A program made the translations under genes and the position numbers. DNA of 64,000 nucleotides. Origin: Bacteroides caecigallinarum. Its GTDB lineage: Bacteria > Bacteroidota > Bacteroidia > Bacteroidales > Bacteroidaceae. Positions 44,405-52,687 of this stretch are shown here, one piece after another (the first letter of the stretch is position 1; each line of letters opens with the position of its first letter). Location: contig NZ_JACJLQ010000008.1 in the NCBI RefSeq assembly GCF_016902295.1, forward strand, positions 44,628 through 108,627. The letters run 5' to 3'. The notes under the pieces were generated by a model. That model saw only the letters and a list, made by a program, of their open reading frames with translations, was not told where the DNA came from and did not search any database.

Positions 44405-45339
44405 GCCGATGTTTATATTGTTATAAGGAATTGGGTGAAGGAATGAAAGATTTCCATCCCGCATGTGCCAAAAAGTTTTTCGGAACGCGTACAGCTCCTG
44501 AACTGCCATACGTACGTGCCCAGTTAGGTGATTTGGCACGTCAGGTGGTGCGTAGTCAGACTACACTGACAGGTGTGCAGGCCAAACTTTCGCTTGACAT
44601 TAACCGTGGGGGCCGTAACGAACCGGACCGTTTCACTATAGTTGGCCTGTGGGGACGTTTCATCCTGAAACCACAGACTCATTCATACCGTGCTTTGCCG
44701 GAACTGGAGGATATTACCATGCACCTTGCCGAGGCCGTGAAGATAAATGTGGTTCCACATAGTCTGATACGGTTCAGTGATGGAGAACTATGTTATATAA
44801 CCCGTCGTATAGACCGCCTGCCAGACGGACGCAAGGTCGCAATGGAGGATATGTGTCAGTTATCCGAACGGCTCACGGAATATAAATACAAAGGATCATA
44901 CGAGCAAATCGCCAAATTGGTAAGGCGATATTCATCCGCTCCGCAACTTGATGTGATAAATTTCTGGGAGGTAGTTGTGTTCTGTTGGATAACAGGTAAT
45001 GCCGATATGCATCTTAAGAACTTTTCCCTCTATAACCAGATTGGCGGATATACGCTTACACCTGCCTACGATATGCTTTCTACGAGTCTTGTTATGCCTG
45101 AAGATACCGAAGAACTTGCTCTTACACTCAACGGGAAGAAGAGCCGTTTACGTAAGGCTGACTTTTACAAGGCAATAACAGCATCTGGAGTTGACGAGAA
45201 AGTTATCGAGAATCTTTCCCGTCGTTTCAGCCGTGCATTGCCTAAATGGTTCGAGCTGATAGACAATTCCTTTTTACCTGATGATATGAAAAAGCAGTAT
45301 AAACAGCTTATCTTGCGTCGTGTGGTAATGCTGCGTTGA
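44401..45339 (+). CDS. hipT: HipT-like serine/threonine kinase toxin
   Basis: A 312-residue HipA-family kinase lacking the N-terminal subdomain supplied by the previous gene. Gly-rich loop TTLTGVQAKL (54-63), ATP-binding lysine in RFILK (Lys90), catalytic loop GNADMHLKN (Asp202, Lys206, Asn207) and metal-binding Asp224 in PAYDML are intact, so it should be active. HipA/HipT enzymes phosphorylate aminoacyl-tRNA synthetases and arrest growth. The loop has Thr55-Leu-Thr57 where E. coli HipT has a Ser-Ile-Ser autophosphorylation motif. The N-terminus adds a CLYC...FHPAC zinc-finger-like piece. Confidence 0.8.
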   Translation: MSRCLYCYKELGEGMKDFHPACAKKFFGTRTAPELPYVRAQLGDLARQVVRSQTTLTGVQAKLSLDINRGGRNEPDRFTIVGLWGRFILKPQTHSYRALPELEDITMHLAEAVKINVVPHSLIRFSDGELCYITRRIDRLPDGRKVAMEDMCQLSERLTEYKYKGSYEQIAKLVRRYSSAPQLDVINFWEVVVFCWITGNADMHLKNFSLYNQIGGYTLTPAYDMLSTSLVMPEDTEELALTLNGKKSRLRKADFYKAITASGVDEKVIENLSRRFSRALPKWFELIDNSFLPDDMKKQYKQLILRRVVMLR

Positions 45340-45342
45340 GAA

Positions 45343-46119
45343 CTATAATATATTGAAATGTCTCAAAGCATTGATGATGCCGTTATCATCCACAGATGAT
45401 GTGATATAGTCGGCTGCAGCCTTGACTTTGTCCGATGCATTGTCCATGGCAACCCCTATTCCGGCATGTTCAAGCATGTTGATATCGTTTCCGCCATCGC
45501 CGAAAGCCATTGTCTCTTCGAGCTTTATGCCGTAATGCTTTATTACTTCATCTATGCCGCGGCTCTTGCTTGTACCTTTATTTATGATGTCGGCAAATAG
45601 CGGGTGCCATCTCATTGTTTCACAATGAGTAAGTATCTTGCCGAAAATTTCTTCATCGGCTTCAGTAGGGAAGTATCCCATAATCTGGAGAATATCTTTT
45701 CCTAATGCTTCTTCTCCCGGTTTAACAGGAGGAATGGAAATCTCTATTAGTTTGGCTATGTCTTCAACCGCTTTATCCACTTTTGTGATAAACCATTGGT
45801 TGTCGTGCACAAAGACGAACGGATAGTCGTGGCTTTTAGTGTATTCCACAACTCTTTCTATATCTTCGGCAGGTATCAGTCCTTTGTAAATATCCTTGTG
45901 GTCGGCTGTAAAGCAGTGAGCGCCGTTCAGGGTTATATATCCGTCGAATTCAAGATCCTCAAGATTGTTTATAAGCAATTTCGGGCGTCCCGTAGCGATA
46001 AATACCTTTATACCTTTTTCTCTTAACTCTTTAAGTGCCTGTTTGGTTGATTCCGGTACTCTGTGTGTCTTGAACGAAACCAGTGTTCCGTCGATGTCGA
46101 AAAATATAGCTTTAATCAT
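45343..46119 (-). CDS. Cof-type HAD-superfamily phosphatase
   Basis: A 258-residue HAD hydrolase with nucleophile motif FFDIDGTLVSFK, motif II FIATGRP, Lys in motif III and GDGGNDINMLEHAG as motif IV; the cap is of the Cof (C2B) type. Such enzymes dephosphorylate sugar phosphates or cofactors in the cytoplasm. It is convergent with hipT, with only 3 bp between stops and no terminator. A promoter box TAACTTTG (46153 to 46146) precedes the start. Substrate unknown. Confidence 0.88.
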   Translation of the reverse strand: MIKAIFFDIDGTLVSFKTHRVPESTKQALKELREKGIKVFIATGRPKLLINNLEDLEFDGYITLNGAHCFTADHKDIYKGLIPAEDIERVVEYTKSHDYPFVFVHDNQWFITKVDKAVEDIAKLIEISIPPVKPGEEALGKDILQIMGYFPTEADEEIFGKILTHCETMRWHPLFADIINKGTSKSRGIDEVIKHYGIKLEETMAFGDGGNDINMLEHAGIGVAMDNASDKVKAAADYITSSVDDNGIINALRHFNIL

Positions 46120-46293
46120 AAAAGTCCAATTGTAATTTAGTCAGGCAAAGTTATCAATAAAAACTGATATCAGAAAAAATGTAGGATGGTTATTGATTGA
46201 CTGATGCTTTGTGCGAGCTTTGTCTTAATAATACACGATATGATATTTCAATTGTTTAAAATGGTATTAGATGTAAAAATAATTGCTTTTTTA

Positions 46294-46382
46294 TTTGGTT
46301 TATAAAATAAACTGTTTTATATTTGCATTGTAAAGAAGGTAAGTCTTCTTTTTTTAATAAGTATATGGTTTATTTTATAAAC
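46294..46382 (+). promoter_or_regulatory. Promoter with twin 15-bp palindromes
   Basis: TTTG (46294-46297), a 20-bp spacer and TATATTTG (46318-46325) form a full Bacteroidetes promoter. GTTTAT-AAA-ATAAAC occupies the spacer at 46298-46312, and GTTTAT-TTT-ATAAAC lies downstream at 46368-46382, 70 bp away start to start. Both are perfect inverted repeats with 6-bp arms and probably bind a dimeric regulator, perhaps the winged-helix protein encoded at 47087. The rest of 46120-46293 holds only the HAD promoter. Confidence 0.7.
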
Positions 46383-46475
46383 TAATTTATATATGAATAA
46401 ACTGATAAACGGGAAATGAGCTTTTTGTACAAAAACGTCCATATAGAAGTGTAGAACATTAAAAAATTATTGTGT

Positions 46476-47102
46476 ATGAAAGAAAATCTATTTTCGGAGA
46501 AAGACAGTTTGGAACTGATTTCCCAGATGTTAAAACAGGCAAAGCAGAATATGGAAGTTGGAAGCGGTAATGTTTTCCTGTATTATGGTTATTCGGCTTT
46601 TATTATTTCCATTGTTGCATTCGCTATGGTTTATTTCACTGCCAATCCGTTATGGGCAGCTTTATGGTTTCTGATGTTTGTTCCTGGTATAGTGATGAAG
46701 ATCAAGGACAGAAAAGAGAAGCCACAGGTGGTGACATATATGGATAAGGCGATAGCAAATACATGGTCCGTTATAGGCTCAATGTTCTTGTTGACTATTA
46801 TTGCTATAGTTCTTTTCGGTTTTCATACAGGAGTATGCAGTTTTACTCTGATGCTTCCGTTGAGTCTGCTCTATGCAGGAATTGGAACATCAATTACAGG
46901 TGTCATAACCAATATGAAAGTACTTGTTTATACACCCTTGTTGGCATTTTTTATCGGTTTGTATATGCTTGTAGTACTTGTTTCTGATGGCGATTCTACA
47001 GTATATTGGCACCTGTATTTCGGAATAGCCTTTCTATTTATGATGATTATACCGGGACATATTATTAACAGAAATTCCAGACAACAATGCTTAAAGAATT
47101 AA
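46476..47102 (+). CDS. Multi-pass membrane protein paired with winged-helix regulator
   Basis: A 208-residue protein with a soluble amphipathic N-terminus (MKENLFSEKDSLELISQ) and about six transmembrane helices (for example AFIISIVAFAMVYFTANP, YTPLLAFFIGLYMLVVLV). ATG 46476 is preferred over an upstream TTG. I do not recognise a family with known function. It overlaps the following regulator gene by 16 bp, so the pair is coupled; small Bacteroidetes membrane proteins are often paired this way. Confidence 0.7.
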   Translation: MKENLFSEKDSLELISQMLKQAKQNMEVGSGNVFLYYGYSAFIISIVAFAMVYFTANPLWAALWFLMFVPGIVMKIKDRKEKPQVVTYMDKAIANTWSVIGSMFLLTIIAIVLFGFHTGVCSFTLMLPLSLLYAGIGTSITGVITNMKVLVYTPLLAFFIGLYMLVVLVSDGDSTVYWHLYFGIAFLFMMIIPGHIINRNSRQQCLKN

Positions 47103-47371
47103 ATCCTCTGATACATTCTCAGTTGAGGCTTGCGATAATGACTCTTTTACTGTCTGTAGATGAGGCTGATTTTAATTATCTGAAAGAGAAAACCAATGCT
47201 ACGGCAGGTAATATCAGTGTACAGCTCGATAAACTGAGCAGTGCAGGATATATTGAGGTAACGAAAGAGTTTATCGGAAAGAAGACAAGAACTTCGTGCC
47301 GTATGACCGAAGCCGGAAGAAAGGCTTTCGAAGAATATGTGGCAGTATTAAAGACGTATATTGATTTATGA
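47087..47371 (+). CDS. Winged-helix transcriptional regulator (HTH_34/MarR-like)
   Basis: A 94-residue single-domain winged-helix protein. IHSQLRLAIMTLLLSVDEAD, the recognition region NATAGNISVQLDKLSSAGYI and the wing KTRTSCRMTEAGRKAFEEY match the HTH_34-type regulators. It has no ligand domain. As it ends an operon whose promoter carries two matching palindromes, it is the likely autoregulator; this is inference. Confidence 0.78.
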   Translation: MLKELNPLIHSQLRLAIMTLLLSVDEADFNYLKEKTNATAGNISVQLDKLSSAGYIEVTKEFIGKKTRTSCRMTEAGRKAFEEYVAVLKTYIDL

Positions 47372-47495
47372 TATGGTGAGGCAGTCCGATGTTGGACTGC
47401 CTTTCTGTTGGTAATATTCTTGTGAAAATACATGTCAATAAGTAATCTGAAATAAAAAGACTGCATGATTTTGTAATTTGATGTCCGTAATTTCT

Positions 47496-47503
47496 TATAT
47501 TTG
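47496..47503 (+). promoter_or_regulatory. -7 box of proB
   Basis: TATATTTG, with TTG at 47471-47473 22 bp upstream. Transcription from about 47510 excludes the frame opening at 47478 as start. Confidence 0.6.
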
Positions 47504-47534
47504 CGTCATTAATAGATATGAAATCAAAAAATGT

Positions 47535-48617
47535 ATGGAATGTAAATATAAAAGAATAGCGGTAAAAATTGGCAGCAATGTACTTACACGCAAGGATGGT
47601 ACGCTCGATGTTACGCGAATGTCTGCGTTGGTTGACCAGGTGGCAGAACTTCACAGGGCAGGAGTCGAAATAGTACTTGTATCATCGGGAGCGGTGGCTT
47701 CCGGACGCAGTGAGGTAAAGCCTTTGCGCAAGCTTGACAGTGTTGACAGCCGCCAGTTGTTTTCGGCTGTAGGTCAGGCCAAGCTGATAAACAGATATTA
47801 CGAACTGTTTCGCGAACATGGAATTACGGTAGGTCAGGTGCTTACAACTAAGGAAAGTTTCTCCACAAGACGACATTATCTCAATCAGCGCAACTGTATG
47901 CAGGTGATGCTGGACAATGATGTTATTCCCATTGTGAATGAGAATGACACAATCTCTGTTACGGAACTTATGTTTACCGACAATGACGAACTCTCAGGTC
48001 TGATTGCAGCCATGATGGATGTTCAGGCATTGGTTATTCTGAGCAATATCGACGGTATATATAATGGTGCCCCTTCCCAGCCGGGAGTGACTGTTATCAG
48101 AGAAGTGGAACAGGGCAAGGACCTGTCGGACTATATCAGTACTGAGAAGTCAGGATTCGGCAGGGGAGGTATGCTGACTAAAAGCAGCATTGCCCGCAAG
48201 GTGGCAGACGAGGGGATTACAGTATTTATTGCCAATGGAAAGAAGGACAATATACTCGTTGATCTGATTTCCAATCCTGAAGAAACCGTATGCACGAAGT
48301 TTGTTCCTTCGGAGAACGGTGTGTCAAGTATCAAGAAATGGATTGCCCACAGCGATGGATTCTCAAAAGGTAAGATTATAGTCAATCATAAGGCTGCTGA
48401 CAAGCTGCGTGGTGACAAGGCGGTAAGCCTTCTTCCTGTAGGAGTGACAGATATAGTTGGCGATTTTGAAAAGGATGATATTGTAACTATCGTAAATCCT
48501 GACGATGAGAAGATAGGTGTTGGCCGTGTAAGTATGTCATCAGCAGACGCAAAAGCCGTTATGGGTATTCATGGTAAGCCTTATCTCGTACATTATGACT
48601 ATTTATATTTAGAATAA
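47535..48617 (+). CDS. proB: Glutamate 5-kinase
   Basis: A 360-residue kinase from ATG 47535 (MECKYKRIAVKIGSNVLT); the frame opens 57 bp earlier but the promoter box argues against that. The amino-acid kinase domain shows VLVSSGAVASGR and IPIVNENDTIS; a PUA domain follows from about residue 265. It phosphorylates glutamate in proline synthesis and is usually feedback-inhibited by proline. ProA, its usual neighbour, is not adjacent. Confidence 0.93.
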   Translation: MECKYKRIAVKIGSNVLTRKDGTLDVTRMSALVDQVAELHRAGVEIVLVSSGAVASGRSEVKPLRKLDSVDSRQLFSAVGQAKLINRYYELFREHGITVGQVLTTKESFSTRRHYLNQRNCMQVMLDNDVIPIVNENDTISVTELMFTDNDELSGLIAAMMDVQALVILSNIDGIYNGAPSQPGVTVIREVEQGKDLSDYISTEKSGFGRGGMLTKSSIARKVADEGITVFIANGKKDNILVDLISNPEETVCTKFVPSENGVSSIKKWIAHSDGFSKGKIIVNHKAADKLRGDKAVSLLPVGVTDIVGDFEKDDIVTIVNPDDEKIGVGRVSMSSADAKAVMGIHGKPYLVHYDYLYLE

Positions 48618-48641
48618 CTTTCATAATGACATACTTTTTAT

Positions 48642-48649
48642 TATTTTTG
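48642..48649 (+). promoter_or_regulatory. -7 box of the XRE-cupin gene
   Basis: TATTTTTG ends at 48649, on the GTG that opens the longer frame, so ATG 48670 is the start. Confidence 0.6.
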
Positions 48650-48669
48650 TGGAAAATAACTTAAAGACT

Positions 48670-49227
48670 ATGGATGAACAGATAAAACAAATAGCAATGC
48701 GCTTACATGGATTGCGCGATGCTCTTGACCTGACAGTGGAGCAGGTAGCGGAAAAGATTGGAGTAACTCCTGAACAGTATGCCGCTATGGAAAGTGGCGA
48801 GAAAGACCTTTCGGTAAGTACACTTCAGAAGATTTCAACAGAGTTCGGTGTATCTCTTGATGAACTTATGTTCGGCGAAGAACCTCATATGCGCTCATAT
48901 TTCCTTACACGCCGTGGAACAGGTATTTCAGTGGAAAGAACAAAGGCTTACAAGTACGAATCATTGGCCTCAGGTTTCAAGAACAGAATTGCAGATCCGT
49001 TTATCGTAACGGTAGAACCTAAGCCTGAAACCACACCTATATATTATAACACTCATGCCGGACAGGAATTCAATATGGTGATTGAAGGACGTCTGTTGCT
49101 TGATATCAATGGCAAGGAGCTTATCCTCAATCCGGGCGACAGCCTGTATTTCGATTCCTCTCTTCCTCACGGAATGAAGGCACTAGACGGAAACAACGTT
49201 AGATTCTTAGCTATAGTAATGCAATAA
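48670..49227 (+). CDS. XRE-family regulator with C-terminal cupin
   Basis: A 185-residue regulator: N-terminal helix-turn-helix (LTVEQVAEKIGVTPEQYAAM) and C-terminal cupin_2 with HAGQEFNMVIEGRLLLDI and NPGDSLYFDSSLPHGM. The cupin probably senses a small ligand. It lies 13 bp upstream of an acyl-CoA ligase gene, a pairing that I know from other gut anaerobes, so it likely controls the ligase in response to a carboxylic acid. The ligand is unknown. Confidence 0.85.
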   Translation: MDEQIKQIAMRLHGLRDALDLTVEQVAEKIGVTPEQYAAMESGEKDLSVSTLQKISTEFGVSLDELMFGEEPHMRSYFLTRRGTGISVERTKAYKYESLASGFKNRIADPFIVTVEPKPETTPIYYNTHAGQEFNMVIEGRLLLDINGKELILNPGDSLYFDSSLPHGMKALDGNNVRFLAIVMQ

Positions 49228-49240
49228 TCAGATACGATAT

Positions 49241-50896
49241 ATGTTAGAGAGATTTGTAAAACAGACACATTTTACCTCACAGGAGGATTTTATAAAGAAC
49301 TTCAAGATAGAAGTTCCTGAAAATTTCAATTTCGGCTACGATGTAGTAGATGCGTGGGCTGCCGAAGACCCGGAAAAAGAAGCGATATTATGGACAAACG
49401 ATAAAGGTGCGTGCATTCATTTTTCGTATGCCGACCTCAAGAAATATACTGACCAGACTGCATCTTACTTTCAGAGTCTCGGTATCGGTCATGGCGACAA
49501 GGTTATGCTTATCCTGAAACGCCGTTATGAGTTCTGGTATTCCATTATTGCTCTTCACAAATTAGGTGCTGTTGTAATTCCTGCTACACACCTTCTTACC
49601 AAAAAAGATATTGTTTATCGCTGCAATGCTGCATCTATCAAGATGATTGTAATGGCGGGCGAAGAAGTGATTACAAAACATGTGATAGATGCAATGCCTG
49701 AGTCTCCTACAGTAGAGAAACTCGTTAGCATAGGTCCTGACATACCTGAAGGCTTCCTTGATTTCCATAAGGGAATAGATAATGCGGCTCCTTTTGTCCG
49801 TCCTGAGCATGTAAATACCAACGACGATATATCATTGATGTATTTCACATCCGGTACCACAGGCGAACCTAAGATGGTGGCACATGACTTCACTTATCCG
49901 TTGGGACACATCGTTACAGGAAGTTTCTGGCATAATCTTCATAAGGACAGTCTTCATCTCACTATTGCCGATACAGGATGGGGTAAGGCCGTTTGGGGAA
50001 AACTCTACGGACAGATGATTGCCGGAGCGACAGTCTTCGTATATGACCACGAGAAGTTTACTCCTGCAGATATTCTTCAGAAGATACACGACTATCATAT
50101 CACATCACTTTGTGCGCCTCCTACAATATACCGTTTCCTCATACGTGAAGACCTGTCCAAGTACGATCTCTCATCATTGGAATACTGTACTACTGCAGGC
50201 GAGGCTTTGAACTACTCTGTATATGAAACATTCCTCAAGATTACAGGAATACGTCTGATGGAAGGTTTCGGACAGACAGAAACAACACTGACACTTGCCA
50301 CATTCCCATGGATGGAACCGAAACCGGGAAGTATGGGTGTGCCTAATCCACAGTATGAGATAGACCTTATCAAGCCTGACGGACGCAGTGCCGAAGATGG
50401 CGAGCAGGGACAGATTGTGGTACGTACAAATCATGGCAAGCCATTAGGATTGTTCAAGGAGTATTATCGTGCCCCTGAGCTTACACACGAGGCTTGGCAT
50501 GACGGCGTTTATTACACAGGAGACGTAGCATGGCGTGATGAAGACGGATATTACTGGTTTGTTGGTCGTGCGGACGATGTAATCAAGAGTTCAGGCTACC
50601 GTATAGGCCCGTTCGAAGTGGAAAGTGCATTGATGACACACCCGGCCGTTGTGGAATGTGCCATTACAGGAGTTCCTGACGAAATCCGCGGACAGGTGGT
50701 CAAGGCTACAATTATCCTTGCCAAGGATTATAAGGATAAAGCTGGCGATGCTTTGATTAAGGAACTTCAGGACCACGTGAAGCGTGTTACCGCTCCATAC
50801 AAATATCCTCGAGTGATAGAGTTTGTAGATGAACTTCCAAAGACTATCAGCGGTAAGATACGTCGTGTGGAAATCCGTCAGAAAGATAATCAGTAA
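49241..50896 (+). CDS. AMP-forming acyl-CoA synthetase (medium-chain/aryl acid type)
   Basis: A 551-residue ANL-superfamily ligase. Motif A3 MYFTSGTTGEPKMV, A5 GFGQTETT, A7 YYTGDVAWRDEDGY, A8 GRADDVIKSSGYRIGP and the A10 lysine in PKTISGKIRR are intact. It activates a carboxylate to acyl-AMP and then acyl-CoA. The closest general pattern is the ACSM-like medium-chain group. No beta-oxidation genes are nearby, so the acid could be an aromatic or branched-chain acid salvaged from the gut. Regulated probably by the adjacent XRE-cupin protein. Confidence 0.85.
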   Translation: MLERFVKQTHFTSQEDFIKNFKIEVPENFNFGYDVVDAWAAEDPEKEAILWTNDKGACIHFSYADLKKYTDQTASYFQSLGIGHGDKVMLILKRRYEFWYSIIALHKLGAVVIPATHLLTKKDIVYRCNAASIKMIVMAGEEVITKHVIDAMPESPTVEKLVSIGPDIPEGFLDFHKGIDNAAPFVRPEHVNTNDDISLMYFTSGTTGEPKMVAHDFTYPLGHIVTGSFWHNLHKDSLHLTIADTGWGKAVWGKLYGQMIAGATVFVYDHEKFTPADILQKIHDYHITSLCAPPTIYRFLIREDLSKYDLSSLEYCTTAGEALNYSVYETFLKITGIRLMEGFGQTETTLTLATFPWMEPKPGSMGVPNPQYEIDLIKPDGRSAEDGEQGQIVVRTNHGKPLGLFKEYYRAPELTHEAWHDGVYYTGDVAWRDEDGYYWFVGRADDVIKSSGYRIGPFEVESALMTHPAVVECAITGVPDEIRGQVVKATIILAKDYKDKAGDALIKELQDHVKRVTAPYKYPRVIEFVDELPKTISGKIRRVEIRQKDNQ

Positions 50897-50922
50897 TAGA
50901 TATGAAATCATTATGATAACAG

Positions 50923-50956
50923 AACAGCCGGTTCGGAGAGATCCTGACCGGCTGTT
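50923..50956 (+). terminator. Terminator after the acyl-CoA ligase
   Basis: AACAGCCGGT (50923-50932) pairs perfectly with ACCGGCTGTT (50947-50956). The same 10-bp stem recurs in the next terminator at 51897. Confidence 0.75.
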
Positions 50957-51039
50957 ATTGTAATAATCATTTTTTAATTTGTGATAAAGGAATAGTGACA
51001 ATCCGGCTGCTTCTGATGCCAGTCAAAAAGGTCTTGAAA

Positions 51040-51099
51040 AAACACGGCCGTGTTTGATTTCAAACGCCGCCGTATTTAAGATTAAACACGGCCATGTTT
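51040..51099. repeat. Three 16-bp near-palindromes at 22-bp period
   Basis: AAACACGGCCGTGTTT (51040-51055, perfect palindrome), AAACGCCGCCGTATTT (51062-51077) and AAACACGGCCATGTTT (51084-51099) begin exactly 22 bp apart. They lie between the ligase terminator and the DUF2148 promoter. They could be protein-binding sites or alternative stem-loops; copy 3 is followed by a T tract. Confidence 0.7.
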
Positions 51100-51197
51100 T
51101 TTTAAAATGTATCAGCACCTTCTCGTAAGGTGAAAAATAAACTATTGATAATAGCTGGTTTGTTTCATAAATACAACGATAAGTCAATTATAATAGC

Positions 51198-51205
51198 TAC
51201 ATTTG
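51198..51205 (+). promoter_or_regulatory. -7 box of the DUF2148 gene
   Basis: TACATTTG matches the consensus exactly and lies 80 bp before ATG 51286, leaving a leader of about 70 nt. Confidence 0.55.
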
Positions 51206-51285
51206 TATCATGCAGACAGCCGGAGATTTTCCCTGCTTGCAGAAAGCCGGTAAACGAATGTAATTCCTTAAAATATATAACAGTC

Positions 51286-51828
51286 ATGATAGAAAACGAA
51301 CGAAACTGCCGCCATGAACATGTCATCAACATAGCCAGACAAATGATGACTGCGGCACGTACCGCCCCTAAGGGAAAAGGAGTAGATGTCATAGAAGTAG
51401 CGCTGGTAACAGGCGAAGAGTTACAACAACTTTCAGAAACAATGCTGCAATTAGCCGAAGAAACCGGTATGAAGTTTTTCATACGGGATGCAAACAACAT
51501 TCTACAGGCTGAAAGTGTGGTCATTATCGGAACTCACGAACATGCACAAGGGCTGAACTGCGGTCACTGCGGGTTCTCTACCTGCGATTCCAGAACTGAA
51601 GGAGTACCTTGTGCCATCAATTCAGTAGATGTAGGAATAGCCATCGGCTCAGCTTGTGCTACGGCGGCAGATATGCGTGTAGATACTCGCGTAATGTTTT
51701 CTGCCGGACTGGCTGCCCAGCGCCTGAATTACCTGGAAGGATGTAAAAGCGTATATGCCATACCCGTAAGTGCTTCTTCTAAGAATCCTTTCTTCGACCG
51801 CAAGTCGCCTGTACAGACAATAAAATAA
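51286..51828 (+). CDS. DUF2148 ferredoxin-like domain protein
   Basis: A 180-residue protein; the frame opens at 51130, but similarity to the family begins at MIENERNCRHEHVINIARQM (51286) and a promoter box lies inside the longer frame. The cysteine cluster LNCGHCGFSTCDSR...GVPCA should bind an iron-sulfur centre. Members are found in anaerobes; their function is unknown. The three-iteron array lies 190-250 bp upstream. Confidence 0.82.
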   Translation: MIENERNCRHEHVINIARQMMTAARTAPKGKGVDVIEVALVTGEELQQLSETMLQLAEETGMKFFIRDANNILQAESVVIIGTHEHAQGLNCGHCGFSTCDSRTEGVPCAINSVDVGIAIGSACATAADMRVDTRVMFSAGLAAQRLNYLEGCKSVYAIPVSASSKNPFFDRKSPVQTIK

Positions 51829-51896
51829 CAGTATAAAAACATGTACATCCAATCAGGATATACTGTTTATGGTGTACCAAGAAAGAACTAAAACTA

Positions 51897-51933
51897 AAAC
51901 AGCCGGTTATGGAAAATTCCGGACCGGCTGTTT
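51897..51933. terminator. Terminator between DUF2148 and Imm17-like genes
   Basis: AAACAGCCGGT pairs with ACCGGCTGTTT, followed by TT. It lies between convergent genes and repeats the stem of the terminator at 50923. Confidence 0.8.
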
Positions 51934-51957
51934 TTGATTATGTAAAAGAATGATAGT

Positions 51958-52182
51958 CTATTTGTAGGCTTCGCGTACGGACAGAAAGAAATATATCCCT
52001 GCCGCAATCATAGCCAAACCAAGTATTGCATAGAATATTCTGGATTTGTTTCTCCCGAGGGTTCTCACTATGAATTGGGAATTCTGTGCAGTGAAGAACC
52101 ATTCCCAGTTAAAGACTGATGCCATGAGAGACAAAATCCCTACCAGTACAAATACCGACTGTATTATGTAGTGTGCAATCAT
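51958..52182 (-). CDS. Small membrane protein, Imm17-like
   Basis: A 74-residue protein with two transmembrane segments around a FNWEWFF...RTLGRNKSRIFYAILG core. The pattern fits the Imm17 family, proposed on genomic grounds as immunity proteins of polymorphic toxins; many copies in Bacteroidales lie away from any toxin. It starts 2 bp after tsaE and ends the aroA run. No toxin is nearby, so a housekeeping role is possible. Confidence 0.55.
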   Translation of the reverse strand: MIAHYIIQSVFVLVGILSLMASVFNWEWFFTAQNSQFIVRTLGRNKSRIFYAILGLAMIAAGIYFFLSVREAYK

Positions 52183-52184
52183 TG

Positions 52185-52607
52185 TTATTCAGCTTCGAAA
52201 CGTACGCTACGTGTTCCGTCTTCTGCTTCTTCTATATATACGTTTACGGTGTTACCCGGAAGCACATCCTCTATCAGTTCAGGCCATTCTATGAAGCAGA
52301 GTGCGCCGCTATAGAAATAATCCTCATATCCCATGTCGTAAACCTCCTCCAGCTTCTTGATTCTGTAGAAATCGAAGTGATAAATCAGTTCGCCTGCAGT
52401 TTCAGAACGGTATTCGTTTACGATAGCAAAAGTAGGTGAGTTTATAACATCTGTCACTCCAAGTTCTTCACACACAGCCTTGATGAATGTGGTTTTTCCT
52501 GCACCCATCTTGCCGTAGAAAGCAAAGACTGTATTGTCGCCCATTTCAGCGATGAATTGTTTCGCTGCTTCATGGATCTGTTCCAGTGAATTAATCTTTA
52601 TTTCCAT
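52185..52607 (-). CDS. tsaE: tRNA threonylcarbamoyladenosine biosynthesis ATPase TsaE
   Basis: A 140-residue P-loop ATPase with Walker [16 protein letters not shown], switch region [18 protein letters not shown] and the signature [10 protein letters not shown]. It drives the TsaB-TsaD complex that makes t6A in tRNAs decoding ANN codons. Partners are not in the window. Confidence 0.93.
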   Translation of the reverse strand: MEIKINSLEQIHEAAKQFIAEMGDNTVFAFYGKMGAGKTTFIKAVCEELGVTDVINSPTFAIVNEYRSETAGELIYHFDFYRIKKLEEVYDMGYEDYFYSGALCFIEWPELIEDVLPGNTVNVYIEEAEDGTRSVRFEAE

Positions 52608-52687
52608 ATTATATTAGTTTATTGAATTCTTTAATACTTATTCCATAACTCCATTAACTTCTTAACTCCATTAACTTCTTAACTCCA
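52608..52687 (-). repeat. 17-bp tandem repeat spacer
   Basis: TAACTCCATTAACTTCT is repeated about three times (52649-52696 region), each unit itself made of two 8-9 bp variants. It lies upstream of tsaE and touches the end of the permease gene. Part of the short-repeat spacer family. Confidence 0.65.

Noticed and set aside
46120..46475. Small RNA or riboswitch in the gap before the membrane protein
   Set aside because: Apart from two promoters and two palindromes, no conserved RNA fold is recognised.
51130..51285. 52-residue N-terminal extension of the DUF2148 protein
   Set aside because: A perfect -7 box lies inside it and family similarity starts at 51286.
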